Part shown: piece after piece, positions 41,268 to 50,720 of the stretch
Layout: each line of letters starts with the position of its first letter
Position numbering within the stretch: the stretch's first letter is position 1
Source: Meandrina meandrites
Lineage: Eukaryota; Cnidaria; Anthozoa; Scleractinia; Meandrinidae
Length of the DNA stretch: 64,000 nucleotides
Direction of reading: 5' to 3'
Assembly: GCA_963693305.1 (NCBI GenBank)
Contig: OY855906.1
Span: 22,721,789 to 22,785,788, forward strand
The notes under the pieces: model-generated
Database searches by the model: none
What the model saw: the letters and a program-made list of their open reading frames with translations, nothing else
What the model was told of the DNA's origin: nothing
Position numbers and translations under genes: made by a program

Positions 41268-41606
41268 TCACGCTACGGCTCCGCACCAACTCGTGTTGTA
41301 AGATTTCTTGAAAATTTTGTTGTAGTCATCTTCGTCATAAATAGGATAGCCGAGAAAGTGTTTGACTCCATTTCTGCGGCACAGATTACAGAGACCATTC
41401 CGCTGGCAACCATCACATTTATAGCAAAACAAGACCTTTACAATTTGTTGATTGTGATCGCAAAACGGGGCTTCGATGATTGCAGCATTCACCTCATCCC
41501 AGCCAAGAGCTTTTCACTGACTGAGCTTTATTTTAATATACTCTTTGTAGATTTCTTCTCGAAGTTCTGGTGGAAGTGTTTTTATTAGTTCCAACGTGTC
41601 TGCCAT
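41268..41606 (-). pseudogene. Small Cys-rich Polinton protein with an in-frame stop
   Basis: ATG 41606 follows a GTATACG box. The first 30 codons read MADTLELIKTLPPELREEIY, an F-box-like helical start, before a TGA at 41514-41516. The same frame continues to 41268 and encodes a compact Cys-rich domain (CYKCDGC...LCNLCRRNG) that probably binds zinc, ending YDEDDYNKIF. Downstream residues still look constrained, so I interpret the TGA as a recent nonsense change. Role unknown; an F-box-like start would suggest interaction with host ubiquitin machinery, which is an inference. Confidence 0.6.
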
Positions 41607-41648
41607 TTCAGCGTATACACTTGTTGGTGTATCTCTCTAATTGGTGAA

Positions 41649-41945
41649 CTAATGATTCTGTTCAGATTGATTTGGCAAAAGAATATTCATTAAATCTTGT
41701 GGACTCATTTTTTTCATTTGTGTAATAACGTCATCCAATAAAACTAATGAATTATTTTCTTGTTTGTAGGGTGGGTTAAATATTTCAAAATTGGTTCCCC
41801 TTCTTTTGTTTTTTCCAATTTTTGGTTTTTTCATGCTTTGATCCGTAATACCACTTCTTCCTCTTCCCATCTCGGTGTTTATACTGCACGGTGTCAATTC
41901 TCTAATTGCTTGTGCTCCAGACCCGACCCGCAGTTGTTTTTCCAT
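41649..41945 (-). CDS. TIR-initiated small protein of unknown function
   Basis: ATG 41945 lies inside the right TIR, so its first 22 residues (MEKQLRVGSGAQAIRELTPC) are also encoded in the left TIR, where the frame then ends. The rest is basic (KKPKIGKNKRRG) and ends with MKKMSPQDLMNILL. A more upstream ATG at 42014 would add 23 residues through the palindrome. The gene immediately follows the TIR hairpin GTGGGGTTTATCCCAC. No family recognised. Confidence 0.5.
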   Translation of the reverse strand: MEKQLRVGSGAQAIRELTPCSINTEMGRGRSGITDQSMKKPKIGKNKRRGTNFEIFNPPYKQENNSLVLLDDVITQMKKMSPQDLMNILLPNQSEQNH

Positions 41946-42192
41946 AGTGGGGTTTATCCCACAACCGGCGGGGTTTTCTCTTTTTAAATAAGTAGTATAG
42001 TCGGAGTCTATCAAATACTATCTTTGGGTTGACCTTGGGTGGTTTTAAACGTCTGTTAATCAAAAGCAAAAGATGAACCGCGCGAGCTATGTGAGCGGGG
42101 TTTAGCTTCTGCTTTTGATTAACAGACGTTTAAAAACTCCCAAGTCCCGCCCCAACCCAAAGTGGTATTTGATAGACTCCGACTATACTACT
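41878..42192. repeat. Polinton right TIR, outer 202 bp palindromic
   Basis: Inverted copy of 26720-27034, ending ...CTATACTACT. 41991-42192 is the palindromic part; 41947-41962 is the hairpin GTGGGGTTTATCCCAC. The two TIRs are in the same internal orientation, so no flip-flop difference is visible. Confidence 0.92.
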
Positions 42193-42246
42193 TAAGTAGT
42201 TGAACTGTAAGTTGTTTTTTCCCCTGTGTTTTGCAATAAAAAAAAA
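42193..42246 (+). mobile_element. 3' end of the LINE, resumed after the Polinton
   Basis: Starts with the second TAAGTA copy and ends with AATAAA followed by A residues (42235-42246), i.e. a polyadenylation signal and the LINE tail. Confidence 0.65.
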
Positions 42247-42714
42247 TCTTCTTCGGAAATTTTGTAGAATGCATAAAGCTAAGCTTCCTATTGGACTCAA
42301 TTTTGAACAAGGTCGAAAGAAATAGAATTTGTTTCTGCTCGGGACGAACTTGTTGTAGCGTGCCGCGGTAGAAAATTATTATTTTAAAAAAATCTGTTAA
42401 AGAGACCAAATGTTTTTGGACTACGAACTAACAAACAACGAGCAGGTTTAGTAACTAAGTAAATATTCTGGTAGCAGAATTTTTACGAGAATTAGAATGA
42501 TCGGGAGCTTTAGAAAACGATATCAACACTGCAAAGGCTGGGCCGTGTACTTGTGCTTATTTATCCAATAATTGAAATGTCAAGAATGTGATTTTAAGAT
42601 TAATTTTGAGATTGAAATTAATTATTGAAGCAATCTGAAATTAGCCTATTTACTGTGCATTCAAAGTGTACTTTGATGCTGTAGCATGACGCCTGTTCAG
42701 GTAAACAGTTCATT
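42247..42714. other. No recognised feature
   Basis: Unique-looking AT-rich sequence between the LINE tail and a second LINE fragment. An 8-bp AAAGCTAA at 42275 repeats the bases just left of the LINE 5' end (19164-19171), but this is too short to claim as a target duplication. Confidence 0.35.
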
Positions 42715-43134
42715 CCTACAACCAATTTCAAAGAGGCTTTAGACATCGATCTTGCGATAAAGAATTTCATTGAAGATATTTTCATATTTAGTCATCTTCT
42801 GTCGCCCCTTCTCCCCCTGATCAATGTTGTCCGAATTTCAGGATTCTATTCAAACTTTTAAGCAACAACTTTGAAATGGGGAGGGGGGCTTAGAATAAAA
42901 AGACATTTGCTTATTCTTCGAGCGAAGGCATGTTTTCAAAGAATAATTCAATTTTCGGGTGAGTGTTTCCAGAATGTTGAAACTTGTTGTCTCGGAGAGT
43001 GTTAACTCTTTACAGCTGTTGCTTTGACAAGAACGAAATTTGCAGTACTTTATCTTTTCAGTGCGACCTTTTCAAAAGGCAGTCTTTCACTTTTCTTAGT
43101 TTGCGCGTTTCAAAATGGCACAATAGAAAATTGA
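42715..43134 (+). mobile_element. 3'-truncated LINE fragment (5' UTR only)
   Basis: Nearly identical to 19172-19318 joined to 20481-20758 of the first LINE, lacking the MITE; it has the single TTAA empty site at 42858-42861. Homology stops just before the ORF1 start codon. LINEs are normally truncated at the 5' end, so this fragment points to a deletion or rearrangement. Confidence 0.85.
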
Positions 43135-43779
43135 TTTTTTTGCACTTTTGGTTTTTACGTAAATGGGCCTAAAATTGCTCGAGAACGGGTGGGTGTTCAA
43201 CAATATAAGTGAAAAAAATCGCTGGATAATGCAATGAACAGGGCGTTATATCTTCTGATCTTCTTGTGGTGATGCTTAGCCGAAAACAGGTTACACCCAT
43301 AAGCGTTTATCGGTGGGATCAAAGATCTCAATACAGCACTGGAAGTTAGAAACGATGGCAAAGAAACCAGGAAAGCACAATTCGGAGAGTCCAGACCATG
43401 CAATCCGATACACATTTTTCAGCCATATATACAAGCACAGCACCTGTTTCCTTGCACACTTTGCGCAGCGTTTCACGAAATGTTAAAAATCGTCAAGAGG
43501 CTATATGACTACGTCTTTTTCAATACCTATTCGTCAGTGTTCCTTTGCAGAATACTTCAAAACTAACTTGTTTCTTTGCATTTAAGAGTTTAATACCGAT
43601 GCATTATTGGAGCCAAATCTATAGATTTTATCAGAAGGCCCTTAGTTGTTAACATTCTTTACTACCAAACTCCTGGCGTGTTGGAAACCTGAGATCCCAC
43701 GATCTACACGCTTTATAACACAGTTTACAAGGTTTACACGATTTACATCTTTAAACAAAATAGATTATGATAATCTTTT
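43135..43779. other. No recognised feature
   Basis: No exon or repeat of note. A short minus-strand frame near 43197-43476 is not supported. Confidence 0.35.
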
Positions 43780-43925
43780 ACAGAAAGTGTTGTAAACCGA
43801 TGTAAACCGTCATTTACATGTAAACCGTGGTAGTTTCTCTCTATTTTCCGTAGTCAACTTTGACAGAGAGTGTTGTAAACCGCTGTAAACCGTGGTAGTT
43901 TTTCTCTATTTGCCGTTGTCAGCTT
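43780..43925. repeat. 82-bp tandem duplication
   Basis: GTGTTGTAAACCG...TGTAAACCGTGGTAGTTT repeats at about 43787 and 43869, with CTCTATTT(T/G)CCGT at the end of each. Confidence 0.65.
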
Positions 43926-44438
43926 ATAAGGTATCTATGTTAATGCTGAATAACAAGCTGAAGACTATTGTTAGCTTTGGCTAGCTATGGAAAAAATCAA
44001 CACCAAAAATCAATCGTGTAGAGTAAGCCGAAAACTAAAGGAAATTATTTTGAATAACGACGGTGCGTGAAGAAAGAGGCTGTAGGCAGCATTAAAAGTA
44101 CACTCTTTTCTTTTATAAGAATGTTGTTTTTCCGACCCAGGCTCAATAGTCTTACTTTCCTGCCGATTTTAGGCTGAAAATATTTTTGTGAATATTCTTA
44201 GATTATAGCTTATAGCTTGTTCGGTGCCTAGATCTGTGTACCATCTGAAAACCATACAGCTGAATTACATGTACCGTTCATCGAACAGTCATTAGTATCG
44301 AACATTTGGCTAGTGTAGGTTTTAATCGTTTCACTGGCTAGTTTTGCCGTTTAGGGAAAGGAATAAACATATAATTGTATTGTATTTACAGACTTTCAAT
44401 ACACAAAATTGTATCATTTTCAAAATCTCGGGTTTATT

Positions 44439-44468
44439 CAGAAGTCCATAACTAGTTATGGACTTCTG
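44439..44468. repeat. Perfect 30-bp palindrome
   Basis: CAGAAGTCCATAACT is followed directly by its own reverse complement; GGTTTATTC flanks it on the left and GGTTTATTC again on the right as a direct repeat. Confidence 0.8.
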
Positions 44469-44499
44469 GTTTATTCTGAAAATATTCTTGAAATTTCGC

Positions 44500-44523
44500 A
44501 ACCGCCACCACCACCACCACCAT

Positions 44524-44554
<31 letters not shown>

Positions 44555-44600
44555 GCCACCGCAATCACCACCACAACCACCACCACCACCACCGCCGCCA
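44500..44600. repeat. CCA/CCG trinucleotide microsatellite
   Basis: Runs of CCACCA and CCGCCA over about 100 bp. Poly-Pro or poly-His frames across it are artefacts. Confidence 0.9.
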
Positions 44601-45401
44601 AAAAAAATATATTTTGAAGGATTCCGACAAATTCCACTTCAAATTTCTACTTCCCTATGTTTCTTTTAATAATGTTTTCAAAGAAAGCTTAAGTTTTGTT
44701 TTTCTTTCTCTTAAACAAATTCTTACTACACCAATAGTAAAGTTTGTTTTGCAAAAGACACTCGATGAAACTAGTTCTCAGTTAAAATAAATCAGTTCGC
44801 CGATTTACAACAAGAGTTTAATTTGAATTAAGCGACTGAAATAAAAGTTTTGCTTGACTATCTGTGTGTTTATTATAAATGTTATTTTCGCGGCAATTCG
44901 TTTTCGTGCTTAAAACTCGTTCAAACCGTGGCGTGGCCACCGAAGCACATACACGGTACTGTTTTATTTTTCGTTTGTGAAAGGATTAGTTTGATTGGTC
45001 ACGCTCTGTTTATAATTAATTGAGTTCATTACAGCACATCGACTCTATATCATTGTTTAAAAACAATTATGTCTGCAGTAGAAAATGTATGCGACAAGGA
45101 GCTTGCATAATATCAGAACGAAATGGTTTAGTGGCTTTGACTGAAATGAAAAATGAATCGACGTTAATCCCTGGGCTATTGTGACGTCACCGAATCCCTA
45201 CACCCCAACACCCTTACGCCCCGATGGTGTAATTTTCTATTTTTAGATTACGCCCCAACACACTTACGCCCCGATGACGTCATCCTCCAAAAGCAAAAAT
45301 GACCTTATCCCCCCCGGGGGATTCTGACGTCATGAGCACCCCTTGGCACCCCTTGCACCCCTACGCATGCGCCCTGGCGCAGAATCCCCACTCTTATACT
45401 A
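44601..45401. other. No gene; short duplicated CTTACGCCCCGATG boxes
   Basis: The motif CTTACGCCCCGATG occurs at about 45212 and 45262 with TGACGTCA boxes (CREB/ATF-like palindromes) nearby at about 45183, 45278 and 45325. No exon was identified. Confidence 0.4.
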
Positions 45402-46769
45402 CTTACGTTTCACTTCGTTTGCTTTGGTTTACCTTCGTTTACCTACTTTTACCTTCGTTTGCCTACGTTTACCTTCGTTTGCCTACGTTTACATTCGTTT
45501 GCCTACGTTTATTTTCGTATGGATACGTTTAACTTCATTTCCCTACGTTTATTTTAGTATGGATACGTTTAACTTCATTTCCCTACGTCTATTTTGGTAT
45601 GGATACGTTTAACTTCATTTCCCTACGTTTAACTTCGTTTGCCTACGTTTAACTTCGTCTACCTACTTTTACCTTCGTTTGCCTACGTTTACCTTTGTTT
45701 GCCTACGTTTAACTTCGTTTGGCTATGTTCACCTTCGTTTGCGTACGTTTACCTTCGTTTGCCTACGTTTACCGTTGTTTGCCTACGTTTACCTTCGTTT
45801 GCTTACGTTTACTTTCGTTTTCCTACGTTAAACTTTGCCTCCGTTTAACTTCGTTTGCCTACTTTTAACTTCGTTTGCCTACGTTCACCTTTGTTTGTGT
45901 ACGTTTACCTTCGTTTCCCTACGTTTACCTTCGTTTCCCTATGTTTAACTTCGTTTGCCTGCGTTTACCTTAGTTTGCCTAACTTTACCTTCGTTTAGCT
46001 ACGTGTAACTTCGTTTGCCTACGTGTAACGTCGTTTCGCTACGTTTATGTTCGTTTGCCTACGTTTAACTTCGTTTTCTTGCGTTTACCTTCCTTTCCCT
46101 ACGTTTAACTTCGTTTGCCTACGTTTACGTTCGTTTGCCAACGTTTACCTTCGTTTGCCTACGTCTACCTTCGTTTGCCTACGTTTACCTTCGTTTACCG
46201 TTGTTTGCCTACGTTTAGCTTCGTTTGCCTACGTTTACTTTCGTTTGCCTACGTTTAACTTCGTTTGCCTCGGTTTAGCTTCGTTTGCCTACGTTTAACT
46301 TCGTTTGCTTACGTTTTCCTTCGTTTCCCTACGTTTAACTTCGTTCGCCTACGTTTACCTTCGTTTGCCTACCTTTACTTTCGTTTGGCTACGTGTACCT
46401 TCGTTTCCCTACGTTTAACTTCGTTCGCCTACGTTTACCTTCGTTTGGCCACGTTAACCTTCGTTTCCCTACGTTTAACTTCGTTTGCCTACGTCGACCT
46501 TCGTTTAATTACGTTTAACTTCGTTTGCCTACGGTTACCTTCGTTTGCCTACATTTACCTTCGTTTTCCTACGTTTAACTTCATTGCCTACGTTTACCTT
46601 CGTTTGGCTACGTTTACCTTCGTTTGCCTACGTTTACCTTCGTTTGCCTACGTTTAACTTCGTTTGGGTACATTTACCTTAGCTTTCCTACGTTTACCTT
46701 CGTTTGCCTACGTTTAACTTCGTTTGCCTACGTTTACCTTCGTTTGCCTACGCTTAACTTCGTTTGCCT
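45402..46769. repeat. Second CGTTT satellite
   Basis: About 1.4 kb of the same 20-bp unit as array 1, here mostly GCCTACGTTTACCTTCGTTT and only in one orientation, with no higher-order period that I could find. Open frames across it are artefacts. Confidence 0.93.
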
Positions 46770-46789
46770 TTGGGTTTTTTTCAGAAAAT

Positions 46790-47140
46790 ATTCGTTAAAC
46801 TGTTTGAAAACAGTCGAGAGGGGATTCGAATAAAATAGAGAAAAACTCGAAAAATAATCGAAAATATTTCAGAAAAATGTCGCGAAAAACTTCGGAAAAA
46901 GTTGGAAAAAAGGTGAGAAAATAGTTTTTTTCTCAAGTCTTTCTCGCTTTATTTCTCCAGCATTTTTTTCCAATTTTTTCTCCACTCTTTTCTCGCCTTT
47001 TTTCCGGAAATTTTTATTAAAATTTAAACACGACATTCCTTACTTTCTCCCTGGTTTTTGCATGAAATTTGTTTTCTTTTTTTTCTGGAGGCTTTTTTTA
47101 GTTTTTCCCGACTTTTCCCGTTTATTTTCTCCATTTATTT
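46790..47140. repeat. Purine-/pyrimidine-rich repeat beside satellite 2
   Basis: Same motif family as 15116-15670 (TCGAAAAA, then CTCG-TTTTTT and TTTTCCCGACTT). Confidence 0.65.
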
Positions 47141-47146
47141 TCCACG

Positions 47147-47290
47147 GAGCACCATGGGTAAGAAATTTTGGTAAACCATCAAGGCGATAAAATTTGGTAG
47201 TCACGTGACCGTACGAGCGTCCACGCGTCCGTCCGTACAGACTCTGGGAGAGGGGGAGGGGAGTCATTGGGCAACCTTACTCGGGGCCTG
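47147..47290. repeat. Satellite-associated GC-rich block, copy 2
   Basis: GAGCACCATGGGTAAGAA...TTTTGGTAAACC...GTACAGACTCTGGGAGAG, matching 14983-15115. Here it follows the purine-rich block, whereas at 15 kb it precedes it. Confidence 0.75.
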
Positions 47291-47488
47291 ACAGGTTAAT
47301 GGCATCTTTCCTTGGCGGGAAATCGCGCGTACGCGATGTTGCGCTTTTGGGCAATCCGCGATTTTCTGGCGGGAAATAGGGGAAAACGCATTATCCCTTT
47401 CAAAGAGAGATTTCTTTTTTTAGCGAAAGGATTGTTCCCAATAACAAAAGTTTTTTCAATTGAGAAAAGATTAACATTTTTTATTGTT

Positions 47489-48020
47489 ATGTCAACAAAC
47501 GATAGCGGAGTTGATATAACGCTCTTAAGACAGGGTTTAACTGAAGCACAACGTGAAAGAGAGCGACAGAGAGCAGTAATTAACAGGCAAAGAAGTAGCC
47601 AAGAAGATCGCGAAAGGGAGCGAGCCAGGGCTAGAGAAAGGCGGCGAAATAGCACTGAACAACACCGTGAAGCTGAGCGAGCAAGGGCAAGAGAAAAAAG
47701 GCAAAATAGTACTGAAGAACGCCGTGAGGCACAGCGAGCCAGGAATAGAGAACGGAGGCAAAATAGTACTTAACAATGCCGTGAAGCTGAGCGAGCAAGG
47801 GCAAGAGAAAGGAGACAAAACAGTACTGAACAATGTCGTGAAGCAGAGCGGGGCCAGGAATAGAGAATGGAGGCAAAATAGTACTGCGGAGCGACGCGAA
47901 GCGGAACGAGCTAAGGCAAGAGAAAACAGGCAAAAGAGAAGCAAGGAACAGCGCGAAAGAGAAATTCAAAGGCAAAGGGGACGGCAGCAAATCAACAACA
48001 CTGCAGCAGAAGGCGAGTAA
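47489..48020 (+). pseudogene. Degenerate gene with 19-residue Arg/Glu-rich repeats
   Basis: ATG 47489 (MSTNDSGVDITLLRQGLT) opens a protein that soon becomes 19-residue (57-bp) repeats of the type REAERARARERRQNSTE. A TAA at 47771-47773, a TGA/TAG cluster near 47860 and frame changes break it, after which a related frame is open to TAA 48018-48020 (ending QQINNTAAEGE). The charged repeats resemble, but are shorter than, the 23-residue STPR repeats and the leaders of animal Helitron-type ORFs. Which of these it belongs to is not decidable here. Coiled-coil/nucleic-acid binding is likely from composition. Confidence 0.5.
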
Positions 48021-48526
48021 ATCTTAATTTGTATCAGTTCTAAAGCAAAATGGTCTATCATTTTTTCTAAAGCGAGTAAGCTTACATAAACGTAAAACCA
48101 TTCGTGAAACTGTTCACCGTACGTTCAGCATTCTGGCTAAAATTTGCGTGTGATAGATTCTGCAAGGTGCAAACTTTTCGACCTTTTCCTATCACGTCAC
48201 TGCGCTTGTCAAGCCGTAAACACAGTAACACATCTAAACACGTATTTTCTAATTATGTAAATTATCCTCTCGGCCATGCCGTAGCCAGAAGAACCCAGGC
48301 TGCATTTTATGTAGGTTACGCCGAAGATCTTCGGCGTGGATTTCGACAGTTGGCGGCGTACTGGCGTACGATCGTAGTAGTCGGCGCGTTGTTTTAAGCT
48401 TATATAAAATAATAAAGAACCTTCGGTAGACTTTTAAAACCTTGGCGCATCTTCGAAGCTGGCAGTTAAGTTCTGTTATATTTTGTAAATGCTTGCAAGG
48501 TTTGCGACGTGACTTTTTTTTTTCAG
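48021..48526. other. No supported exon; possible intron
   Basis: Lies between the degenerate repeat gene and a candidate terminal exon. Nothing else recognised. Confidence 0.3.
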
Positions 48527-48657
48527 TGCCCGAAAATCAGCAGCTTGATTTGCACCTCGTTCGTGACTGTGCAAGTAAACATCATATATTTATTCCTGAC
48601 AGTAAACCGAAGGCAGTGTTAGATTACGCAGATTTGAAGGATTTCTTTTGTTCTTGA
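48527..48657 (+). CDS. Candidate terminal exon
   Basis: A strong acceptor (T-run then CAG at 48524-48526) precedes an open segment translating as PENQQLDLHLVRDCASKHHI and ending YADLKDFFCS with TGA at 48655-48657. The composition is protein-like (amphipathic, no low complexity). The donor exon is unknown. Could be host or transposon. Confidence 0.35.
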
Positions 48658-49741
48658 GAGAGAATTAACTTTAGTATTTAGGGTTTTAAATTTCGTGAAC
48701 ACCTATTGTAAACATAATATCCTTGAGGAAGACTCTAACTTACTAAGAATTTGATACTTTATCTTTAAAAAGAAAAAGTAAATTATTTTTCTACAGGTCA
48801 AGTAGCGTGTTGTTGTAGTACACTCTTAACTTTTTTTACCCCCTTTGAAAATTTTATCTGCTCGTTGTTATAGTCACAGAGGAACATGAAAGTGACCAAG
48901 TCCTCCCAGTTGAATGTGGCATGGCAGAATGCTCTCTGCAAGGTGAAATTCAGCAGGAAAGTGATTCAAGTACATATGGATTGTTAATGTTCAGGTTTCA
49001 TTTCAGTACTCTCGTTAATTCCTTGCTTCTGTGCTTACATTTTGCATTTTATTATTACTTTTTTGCTTAATCAATGTAACCTTGGCAATCAAGACACACA
49101 TGGTCCTTTTCAAAATTATCACTAATTAATTATCAGTTGGTAGCTAATAAATTAACCGTTTGTTACTTTCAACGAATCCAAAGACAGATTTTCAATCTTA
49201 AAATGGATAATTTGAATATGACCCTTTCAGCAAATACAAGTTATTTCTGTTGATATTTCTACTTGCTGCACCAAGCACATCCTGTGCAAGGATGTATCAC
49301 ATAGACTTGTAATGTTCACAAATTAAATTACATTGCAAATCATGATCAATGAAGAACTTTATTTAGTACAGGAAAAAGCGCGAAATCATGCTTTATTTAG
49401 GTCAAATTATACAGCATATGCAGGACTATAATTTACACATTTTACCAGGTTTGAGAAAAGTAATATCATTTTTATGCTGTTCAGCAGACAATTAGAGCAT
49501 GAGGAAACAACAAATATTCGTTTTGGAATAAAAAAAAATTTAAAATTACTTTCCCCTCTTGCATTTTTTTGTATCGAATGTTTTTTCGTGTACACTACAT
49601 GAGGCACAATATTCGTCTTTGTTGCCATAACTACGTAAAATACGAGAAGAAACTGCTGTTTGTCTTTACTGCAGGCGCACATGTTAACTTTCACCTTGCC
49701 TTGCGCGCGATTTTTTTACTTCACATGTGGATGTAAACATA
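48658..49741. other. No recognised feature
   Basis: AT-rich. No exon, RNA gene or TIR was recognised. Confidence 0.35.
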
Positions 49742-49925
49742 ATGAATATTCAGCCATTTTACCTTGCAAACGCCACTACAATACAGCAAATTTATGGTGT
49801 GGCTGATTTTATGTTTTATCGCGAAGTTGAAACTGAGAAACAAAGTTGCCTGCCCGAACTTGAAATAATGTTGTTCGTCTGGAAATGTAAACCTCGTGAG
49901 GAGTTTTCTGCTTGGTTTATGACAG
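49742..49925 (+). CDS. Candidate first coding exon of a spliced gene
   Basis: ATG 49742 starts MNIQPFYLANATTIQQIYGV and runs 61 codons plus one base to ...FSAWFMT, followed by CAG/GTAAATG, a good donor. It ends in phase 1. The next candidate exon at 50619 begins in the matching phase and stays open, which supports a real gene. Product not recognised; the segment contains Trp/Cys (WKCKPREEF) and looks globular. Confidence 0.45.
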
Positions 49926-50489
49926 GTAAATGACCTACAAATAATTATGTTTATCTCCCAATGCAAAGATGTTGAGATAAAGTTAACTGTTAAGTGAAAA
50001 TTGTTTATATTGTGCGAATTTCTATGATCGGATGCATTGTGTTTGAATGTAATCAGAAGCGCTGAGATAACATGAAAAGGTGTACACAAACATTTTTACG
50101 ACTGGTTTTCGTTTGGTTTTTGGAAGATTAAGAAAACAGCTTTGAAGTGACCCTTTAGATTGTTTGCGGTTGAGTATTCTAAGGGAAAAATACTTAATGC
50201 CTTATCTGTTTGAACCTTCAAAATAATAAGTGTGCCAGTTTGTATTATTTTTAAATATTTTGACTATTTAACCATCCTGAGATTTCCTGAGACAATTTAT
50301 ACTTACTGTCATTCTAAATTAACAGGAACCCACCCTGGGAAGTGAATAGCATTGAATAACAATAAGTAAGGAAAAGAAGTACGTAGAATTGTCCAACAAA
50401 TAAATAATGCATCAGTCTGAGGTGAATAAATTATGGCTAAATTACAGTTGTTGATCAACAAACAAATTATCTGAAGCAAAATACGGAGC

Positions 50490-50581
50490 AACTTCAGAAT
50501 ACCCGGCCACTTCAGGCATAAGACAATAGATGCTATTCTTATTCAATGACATGTAAATAAGTGGCCGGGTATTCTGAAGTT
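50490..50581. repeat. 92-bp hairpin in an intron
   Basis: AACTTCAGAATACCCGGCCA on the left is exactly mirrored by its reverse complement on the right (23-bp arms, about 46-bp loop). Confidence 0.8.
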
Positions 50582-50618
50582 TAGCCAAAAATACAGAATT
50601 GGTCTTTTTTGTTTGCAG

Positions 50619-50720
50619 AATGTCATCACCAAGCTGATTGTCAAGATGTTGATCATGCTGCTGGAGTAGTTGGCATTGGAAATGTGAACCCTGTTGCAGT
50701 TGCAACAGTGATAAATACAG
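50619..50720 (+). CDS. Candidate second exon, phase 1-1
   Basis: The acceptor TTTGTTTGCAG and donor GTACAG bound 102 bp that read in phase with the exon at 49742: CHHQADCQDVDHAAGVVGIG followed by NVNPVAVATVINT. It begins with two bases and ends with one (symmetric, phase 1), the same phase as the mini-exons at 55-57 kb. Family not recognised. Confidence 0.45.

Larger units (their letters stand above)
26720..42192. mobile_element. Polinton/Maverick (adintovirus-like) element, 15.5 kb
   Basis: Bounded by 315-bp TIRs starting AGTAGTATAGTCGG and flanked by TAAGT(A): 26715-26719(20) and 42193-42197(98). A 6-bp TAAGTA duplication matches the usual Polinton target-site duplication if the left end is taken one base in. 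Contents: protein-primed type PolB, DD35E integrase, adenain-like protease, FtsK/HerA-type ATPase, double-jelly-roll major capsid and penton-type minor capsid, plus a PLA2-like protein, a collagen-stalked fibre and several small genes. This is the full hallmark set, so the parent was probably able to form virions. Virion genes 32590-38898 are all on the minus strand; PolB, ATPase and fibre are on plus. It was inserted in the 3' UTR of the LINE. Several genes contain lesions. Confidence 0.95.

Noticed and set aside
42272..42282. LINE target-site duplication (AAAGCTAA)
   Set aside because: Only 8 bp, and it lies about 28 bp beyond the A-tail; a chance match cannot be excluded.
44409..44790. Proline-rich or histidine-rich proteins
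   Set aside because: They arise from the CCA/CCG microsatellite and have no conserved sequence on either side.
45343..46833. Long open frames reading VCLRLTSFAYV-type repeats
   Set aside because: They are direct translations of the 20-bp satellite and recur in both arrays; the reading frame stays open only because the unit lacks stop codons in that phase.
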